From: Candidatus Avimonas caecicola
GTDB taxonomy: Bacteria > Bacillota > Clostridia > Oscillospirales > Acutalibacteraceae
NCBI GenBank assembly: GCA_904419875.1
Contig: CAJFTG010000005.1
Coordinates: forward strand, 31,230 to 95,229
Reading direction: 5' to 3'
DNA length: 64,000 bases
Position numbers and translations under genes: made by a program. Positions 59,274 to 64,000 of the stretch are shown here, piece after piece. Positions within the stretch are counted from its first letter, which is position 1, and the number at the start of each line of letters is the position of its first letter. Below the pieces are notes generated by a model. The model searched no databases. It was not told the DNA's origin and saw nothing but the letters and a program-made list of their open reading frames with translations.

Positions 59274-60626
59274 TTAACCGATTAAACGTTGTGTACGGCG
59301 GGCAAGATCTGAGATACGAACCATACCGAACCCATCCACCCCGGATTTTATCGTATCCCGGAGGGGATCGATCCATTTTGCCGGCAGCGCTTCCTTGCCG
59401 AGCGCCACCCCGAGAACGGAACCGACAGTTGCCCCATTGCAGTCGGTGTCAAACCCGGTCTCCACCGCCATGCCGATGCTCCGTTCAAAATCGCCTTCCC
59501 CAAACAGGAGAGACGCGGTCACAATCATGGCGTTCGAATTGGTGTGGGTCCAATCATGCGGGTTGTTTTCATTGTACCGCGTGCAGATTTCCTTCAGAGC
59601 CTGCGCGCCGTCCATGCCTCGGTCCTTCCACTCCAGAACCCGGTGGATCTCCTCATACAGGCGGCTGGTATGGGGGATTTCCCCCAGCCCCGCCTCGACA
59701 ATGCCGCGGACACTGTCGGTAACGAAGGCTGCAGCAATCATCGCTGCAGCGAACATTTCCCCGTAAATCCCGTTCTTCACATGGGAGATGCTGGCATCCC
59801 GCCAGGCCATCTCCGCCGCTTTCTCCGGGCAGCCCGGATTAACGTATCCGAACAAATCCCCACGGATCTGCGCGCCGATCCATTCTCGGTAGGGGTTGCA
59901 GAAGGTTGCCGATTCATGCGGGAGCCGCAGGGCGGCCAGGTTGCGGTAAGCCACCCGTTCCGCCGTGCAGGTGTGGAAAAGGGGCAAGTTTGCCAGCCAG
60001 CACTCGGCCACGTCCTCCGGCGTGAAATCCCTCCCATAGGTTTCCAGCAGCTTCAGGGCGATAATGGTGTAATTGGTGTCGTCGTCTTCCGGCATATACT
60101 GAACGTTATTAATCCAATTGATGTGATCGCTGCCGTATACATGCCCCTCGTCGGTGACGCCGTATTTGTCCCGGATTTCCTTCGGGATGTTCGAGGAGAT
60201 ATAATACTGAATCGGATAGTTCCCCGTCTCCTTCAAAAGCCCGACAATCCGTTCCTGCTTCCATCCTTCCACCGGCTGCCCCAGCAGGCAGCCAGCGCTC
60301 CGTCCCAGCCAGCCGCCCCAGATTTTATCCTGGAGCGCCTCCCCTTCTGGTACGCCGTCCGGCGGGGCGGCAGGGCAACGGAGCGTCCGGATCGCTTCCA
60401 GCTCGTCCGGCTCCTGGTAGGGATAGTTTTCCTTGAACGGCAACTGCTGCATTTTCTCGTAAAACGCACGGGCGGCTTCTTCCCGCCGGGGATCCGATAC
60501 CGGCAGGTTCCGGATTTTTTCCGCTTCCGTCTCAAAGCCGGCGACGTCCTTCCCTTCTTCCCGGCACTGCTGCAGTTCGAAATGCAGATCGTCCGCGCAG
60601 CGCATCCATGGCTGATGAATAAACAT
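59274..60626 (-). CDS. ADP-ribosylglycohydrolase family protein
   Basis: 450 aa from ATG 60626, after GGGAGAGG; longer than the usual 300 aa because of an N-terminal extension of about 105 residues. The core opens DKIWGGWLGRSAGCLLGQPV and carries the Mg-binding motifs YMPEDDDTNYTIIALKLLE and the C-terminal GFDTDCNGATVGSVLG (DxD-type pairs). Family members remove ADP-ribose from protein or small molecules, but many glycan-locus members have unknown substrates. It is divergent from an AraC regulator and shares its locus. Confidence 0.88.
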   Translation of the reverse strand: MFIHQPWMRCADDLHFELQQCREEGKDVAGFETEAEKIRNLPVSDPRREEAARAFYEKMQQLPFKENYPYQEPDELEAIRTLRCPAAPPDGVPEGEALQDKIWGGWLGRSAGCLLGQPVEGWKQERIVGLLKETGNYPIQYYISSNIPKEIRDKYGVTDEGHVYGSDHINWINNVQYMPEDDDTNYTIIALKLLETYGRDFTPEDVAECWLANLPLFHTCTAERVAYRNLAALRLPHESATFCNPYREWIGAQIRGDLFGYVNPGCPEKAAEMAWRDASISHVKNGIYGEMFAAAMIAAAFVTDSVRGIVEAGLGEIPHTSRLYEEIHRVLEWKDRGMDGAQALKEICTRYNENNPHDWTHTNSNAMIVTASLLFGEGDFERSIGMAVETGFDTDCNGATVGSVLGVALGKEALPAKWIDPLRDTIKSGVDGFGMVRISDLARRTQRLIG

Positions 60627-60651
60627 ATGCAATCCTCTCCCTTTTTCAGTA

Positions 60652-60678
60652 CCGGCGTTTCCCTTGAAAAAACGCCGG
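60652..60678. promoter_or_regulatory. Dyad between divergent ADP-ribosylglycohydrolase and AraC genes
   Basis: CCGGCGTTT and AAACGCCGG, 9-bp arms around a 9-bp centre, 26 bp from the ADP-ribosylglycohydrolase start and about 70 bp from the AraC start. Placed to be an operator for both genes; a hairpin role is also possible. Confidence 0.5.
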
Positions 60679-60746
60679 AAATCGTATAAACTGAAGGTGA
60701 ACCCTTTTCTGCTAAAAAGTTACTCTGTAAACTGGAGGAAACTTCT

Positions 60747-61619
60747 GTGAAGGCTTCTTACTGGTCGCCATATGTCCGCTATGCCTGCGACAGCTATGTC
60801 CATTCCCCCTATGCGTTGACAGACCGTATCATTTTCGACTACGAACTGCTTTACGTCAAGGAAGGCGAAATCGCCCTTACTCTCGGGGGGGACACTTTTA
60901 CAGGCAAACCCCGCGACCTTTTTCTTCTATGCCCTGGAGAGCGGCATAGCATCGACTTTCACCCGCCTTATGTACGGCAGCCGCACGTTCATTTCGACCT
61001 GTTCTATCAGGAAGACAGCCCGGAAGTGCCGGTGAACCTGAAGTCGTTTGCCAAAATCACCCCGGTGGAACGGCAGATGGTGCGTAAGCACCGGCCGGAT
61101 CTCTTTCCCGTCCCCTTTCCCACGGTGATCCATCTGCGGAATACCGCGGCGTTTGAATCGATCCTGTTTGAAATCATCACTACCTTTGAGCAAAACCCGC
61201 CGTATGCCGAGCTGGAACTCAAAGGGTTGATGCTGAACCTGCTCGTCTGCCTGTCGCGGGAAATCTACTGGATCAACAATCCGGACTGGTACAAGCACGT
61301 TAATCTCATCACCGAGATCGGACAGTATCTTGCCGCTAACACCAATCGGGAAATCTCACTGGACGAACTGGCCGCCCAGTTCAACATCAACAAGTATTAC
61401 CTCATCCGCCTGTTCAAGGGAAACTATCAGGAACCTCCCATCCATTTTCACCTGAAGAAGCGGCTGGAAGCGGCCAAGCAGCTGTTGCAGTTTACCAACT
61501 TCTCCATCACCGAAGTGGCCGAAAAGACCGGATTCCCCTCCATCCATACCTTCTGCCGTTCCTTTAAGCGCATCGAAGGGATGTCCCCAAAGCAGTTCCG
61601 TGAACACGGATATTTATGA
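60747..61619 (+). CDS. AraC-family transcriptional regulator
   Basis: 290 aa from GTG 60747 after TGGAGGAAAC. N-terminal cupin sensor (EIALTLGGDTFTGKPRDLFL, FHPPYVRQPHVHFDLFY, about 35-90). The C-terminal AraC HTH pair (about 190-285): ISLDELAAQFNINKYYLIRL and SITEVAEKTGFPSIHTFCRS, ending GMSPKQFREHGYL. Transcribed opposite to the glycan genes on both sides; its stop overlaps the convergent stop of the six-hairpin-like gene by 6 bp. It is the likely activator of this locus. Confidence 0.92.
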   Translation: MKASYWSPYVRYACDSYVHSPYALTDRIIFDYELLYVKEGEIALTLGGDTFTGKPRDLFLLCPGERHSIDFHPPYVRQPHVHFDLFYQEDSPEVPVNLKSFAKITPVERQMVRKHRPDLFPVPFPTVIHLRNTAAFESILFEIITTFEQNPPYAELELKGLMLNLLVCLSREIYWINNPDWYKHVNLITEIGQYLAANTNREISLDELAAQFNINKYYLIRLFKGNYQEPPIHFHLKKRLEAAKQLLQFTNFSITEVAEKTGFPSIHTFCRSFKRIEGMSPKQFREHGYL

Positions 61620-63614
61620 CGGCAGCCCTTCATGCGCCCGAATGCGCAGATACGCTTCCGCCGACGCGCCGTTCCCCCAGTCATAAATCGTGAATTCACC
61701 GATCCCTTCCCCGTCGGCGTCGGTTTTTCCGCCATGTCCGTAATTCTCCATCATAAACCCATAGTCCTCTTCACCGAGAAAGGGCCACCGCTTTTTCCAC
61801 ATGGCCGTCGTCTGCGGGTTTTCCGGGCAGAACATCATGGTGAACGCTGCGCGCAGGGCGGCATATCCCCGTTCGATATATTCCGTTTCCCCCAGAGCAC
61901 AGCCATACTGGAGGATGCATTCCGCAAACAGGCTCTGTCGGGAATCGTTCAGCTCGCCGTCGCAGTTCATGACGCCGAACCCGCCGATCACCGGGATCGG
62001 CGCCCACGCCTGCTGGAAGGAACTCTGCGTCATCAGCAATTCGTCCAGGCAGCGCCGCCCGTGACAGAGATATGCGCCGTCCTGCGTCGTTTTCCACGCG
62101 GCGAACAGCGCAGAAGCCATATAATACATGGAAAGGTTGCACTGCTTATATATCCGGTTGCGCTCCACCCGCCGGCCGGGAAGGAAATCGCAACCATACC
62201 GGCAGCAGGACCAGTATGTTTCGAAGTCTTCCCATCGGCCATCGTACAAGATTTCCTTTATCAGAATATCGATACACCGCAGCGCCGCGTCCCGATACGC
62301 GGCGTTTTTGGTTATCCCGTACAATTCCAGCAGGAACAGCGCCGAAGCAGCCGACTCCGGCGATTGACGCAACGGCTCGAGAAGCCGGCCTTCCCTGTCA
62401 ATCCAGGCGGGGAAATACCCCTTGGCATCCTGGAGGGAAAGCAGGCGGCCGGCATAGGCTTCGGCATACCGCAGGAGGCGCTCATCTTGTTCCAGTTCCC
62501 GGTGCCAGCGAAGCATATGCAGCGCCGTCCAGCTCATGTCCAGAATATGGCGGGGGGAAGCGGCCAAATCCCAGGTGAACGGGTTGCGGTTGCTGTTCCC
62601 CAGAAACGCATCCTCCCAGGAACCGGAAACGACAACCTCTTTGCCGTCCCTGATTTCGGTCCGGTTGCGGGTGGCGATTACCCCGTCGAACAGCCCGTCC
62701 TCCTGCGGGAAGGAAATAGCCAGTTCCTTGGTCATCCGGGCTTTTTCCAGCAGTCCCGCGTTTCCTGTGCGTTCGGCGTAGCGGTACACCCCCATCGCGG
62801 AACGCAGGGAGCAAAACCACGCCTGATTCCAGATAGACAGTTCTTCCCGCACGGAGGGAGGCCCGGGATAATTGGGACTTTGGAACACGGTGACAATAAA
62901 CGCCGGCGCGCCCACCCGCCGGCCGTTCCAGGAAAATTCCTGCCAGACCGCGTCCTTCCAGCTGGAGAAGGCCCAATGATATACCCGTTCCACATAAGCG
63001 TCCAGCGTATCGAGGGCGGGCAGGCAGCCGGTCTGTTTGCTTCCATAACGATCCCAATAATACCGGAGTACCCGGCGGAAGGGATTATGGACTTCCTCTT
63101 CCGCGGTTTGCAGCAGCAAAACCACCGAAAAGCGGAACTCCCCCTTGGGAAGTACGGCGCCGGGCGTGCGCCGGAACAACACATGCCCGTACACCTCGGT
63201 GTTGGAAACGCCGAAAGCCATGACGTCGTTTTGTGCGTCCAGGTCCATTCCAACCCGGAAGGCCCCTCCCCTGTTTCCGTCCACCGGGGGCAGGGCGGTC
63301 AGCACCCCGCCGGTCCCCCCTATCATCAACGCCGGGGTGCGGAAGACATGCATGTCCACCACGTCCCCCTCCTTCGGGGTAAGATGGGGAGTCCAGTAGA
63401 AGGAAGGCGAAAACGCCGGACGCAGCCGGATGCCCCACGCATCCACCGGCGTATCCTGCGGCAGCACGGCCGACAGTGTCAGGGTGTACTCGTCCGGCGC
63501 AGAAGCGGTCAGCCCGGCGGAAATCTCCACGCCGGGAAGGGGATCCCATTCTACGCTGTGGAGCAGTTTCCGGCAGGACACAGGAATGCGCTCGGGAGGC
63601 AGTGATGCGGTCAT
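61614..63614 (-). CDS. Six-hairpin-glycosidase-like protein of unknown family
   Basis: 666 aa from ATG 63614 after AAAGGAGATTGC. I do not recognise a named family. The N-terminal third is beta-rich (EISAGLTASAPDEYTLTLSA, FRVGMDLDAQNDVMAFGVSN). The remainder is a repeated helical pattern with paired hairpins (SSWKDAVWQEFSWNGRRVGA, WTALHMLRWHRELEQDERLL, MYYMASALFAAWKTTQDGAY) as in (alpha/alpha)6 glycosidases. Candidate acidic residues: SWEDAFLGNSNRNPFTWD and IYDWGNGASAEAYLRI. No signal peptide. Its place between a URO-D-like gene and the GH9/GH172 cluster suggests intracellular saccharide processing. Confidence 0.7.
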   Translation of the reverse strand: MTASLPPERIPVSCRKLLHSVEWDPLPGVEISAGLTASAPDEYTLTLSAVLPQDTPVDAWGIRLRPAFSPSFYWTPHLTPKEGDVVDMHVFRTPALMIGGTGGVLTALPPVDGNRGGAFRVGMDLDAQNDVMAFGVSNTEVYGHVLFRRTPGAVLPKGEFRFSVVLLLQTAEEEVHNPFRRVLRYYWDRYGSKQTGCLPALDTLDAYVERVYHWAFSSWKDAVWQEFSWNGRRVGAPAFIVTVFQSPNYPGPPSVREELSIWNQAWFCSLRSAMGVYRYAERTGNAGLLEKARMTKELAISFPQEDGLFDGVIATRNRTEIRDGKEVVVSGSWEDAFLGNSNRNPFTWDLAASPRHILDMSWTALHMLRWHRELEQDERLLRYAEAYAGRLLSLQDAKGYFPAWIDREGRLLEPLRQSPESAASALFLLELYGITKNAAYRDAALRCIDILIKEILYDGRWEDFETYWSCCRYGCDFLPGRRVERNRIYKQCNLSMYYMASALFAAWKTTQDGAYLCHGRRCLDELLMTQSSFQQAWAPIPVIGGFGVMNCDGELNDSRQSLFAECILQYGCALGETEYIERGYAALRAAFTMMFCPENPQTTAMWKKRWPFLGEEDYGFMMENYGHGGKTDADGEGIGEFTIYDWGNGASAEAYLRIRAHEGLPS

Positions 63615-63650
63615 AAGCAATCTCCTTTTCCGGTTGAAGCAAATCCCATA

Positions 63651-64000
63651 TCAGAAGCGGCCGTATTGATCGATCGCATCCTCCATAATGTCCAAACTTT
63701 CCTGGGTATAGGGCATGCTCTGATCCGGGCCGCAGATGTAGCCGCCCTCGCTTCCCAGGATGCGGATTTTGTTTTTGACCTCGTTTTGGATTTCCTCCTT
63801 ATCCCCCCGCAGCAAGATTTCGGAGCTGATCCCGCCCTGTAGCGCCATCTTCCCCTGGGTCTTCTTCCGTATCAATTCCAGGTCGTTGGCTGTGGACTGG
63901 AGAGGATTCAGGATATCTACCCCCAGGTCCATGAAGATATCCAGAATCTCTTCGATGTGCCCGCAGGAATGGAAATCGATAATCACATTCTTGTCCGCAT
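63651..64000 (-). CDS. Uroporphyrinogen decarboxylase (URO-D) family protein, partial
   Basis: Only the C-terminal part is in the window; the reading frame is open at the right edge (ADKNVIIDFHSCGHIEEILD), so the start lies beyond 64000. The FHSCGH motif, DLGVDILNPLQS and KMALQGGISS match the C-terminal half of URO-D/MtaA-type corrinoid methyltransferase-fold proteins rather than true HemE. Members found in glycan loci have no settled function. It precedes the six-hairpin-like gene by 36 bp, and the two are likely co-transcribed. Confidence 0.85.
   Translation of the reverse strand, partial: ADKNVIIDFHSCGHIEEILDIFMDLGVDILNPLQSTANDLELIRKKTQGKMALQGGISSEILLRGDKEEIQNEVKNKIRILGSEGGYICGPDQSMPYTQESLDIMEDAIDQYGRF

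Noticed and set aside
1-64000. tRNA, rRNA, riboswitch or T-box sequences
   Set aside because: I looked for tRNA-like ends and T-box or common riboswitch cores in the intergenic gaps and saw none I could support by eye.

Overview
The window is GC-rich, low-redundancy chromosomal DNA of a spore-forming Clostridia-type Firmicute, most likely an Oscillospiraceae/Ruminococcaceae relative. This rests on a yaaL-bofA pair (BofA controls pro-sigmaK processing), a DUF1858 protein, a 'DNA modification/repair' radical SAM protein, MsmEFG-type sugar importers without a local ATPase, AAGGAGG-type ribosome binding sites and sigmaA promoters of TTGACA-17-TATAAT form. No rRNA, tRNA, CRISPR array, transposase or phage gene was seen. 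The high GC content makes long antisense shadow ORFs abundant, and most ORF-track lines are such shadows.

Layout. (1) 1-16.9 kb, all minus strand: a large putative glycan-capture and uptake operon. Reading 5' to 3' it has a glycosidase-like protein, an AraC regulator, a 957-aa solute-binding protein with extra jelly-roll modules, two permeases, an NHL/TPR/YIP1 membrane protein, a DUF5696 protein, a third permease, two tandem membrane-anchored surface paralogs, and a modular secreted protein cut by the left edge. (2) 17-23.8 kb: an isolated Gfo/Idh-like gene, bofA and yaaL, a YgjP-like metalloprotease with a sirtuin, and a radical SAM protein. (3) 24-33.4 kb, minus strand: a sucrose/fructan locus with sucrose phosphorylase, binding lipoprotein, two permeases, GH32 hydrolase, LacI regulator and PfkB fructokinase. 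(4) 33.6-50.2 kb: housekeeping and envelope genes (DUF1858, trmK, SGNH hydrolase, an SPFH/zinc-ribbon/ABC-F/DUF5655 operon, acetyltransferases, YfhO, Nudix, D-Ala-D-Ala carboxypeptidase). (5) 50.2-53.4 kb: a gene-poor, hairpin-rich stretch with one small OB-like protein and one lower-GC membrane-anchored ORF. (6) 53.4-55.6 kb: a divergent MFS/MerR pair. (7) 55.9-64 kb: a second glycan locus with GH172/DUF2961, a GH9-like enzyme, an ADP-ribosylglycohydrolase-family protein, an AraC regulator, a six-hairpin-like protein and a URO-D-family protein cut by the right edge.

How the genes work together. Regions 1, 3 and 7 are three carbohydrate loci, each with its own regulator (AraC, LacI, AraC). 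Both importers lack an ATPase, so a shared MsmK/UgpC-type ATPase elsewhere is inferred. In the sucrose locus, imported sucrose can be split by phosphorolysis (sucrose phosphorylase) or hydrolysis (GH32), and the fructose phosphorylated by the PfkB kinase.

The most unusual signals are the region 1 operon (a lipobox-less giant binding protein, three permeases and surface proteins sharing one beta-module); two copies of a roughly 180-nt multi-hairpin element at convergent gene ends (45.9-46.1 and 55.7-55.9 kb); and repeated intergenic clusters of degenerate repeats with a period of about 10 bp.
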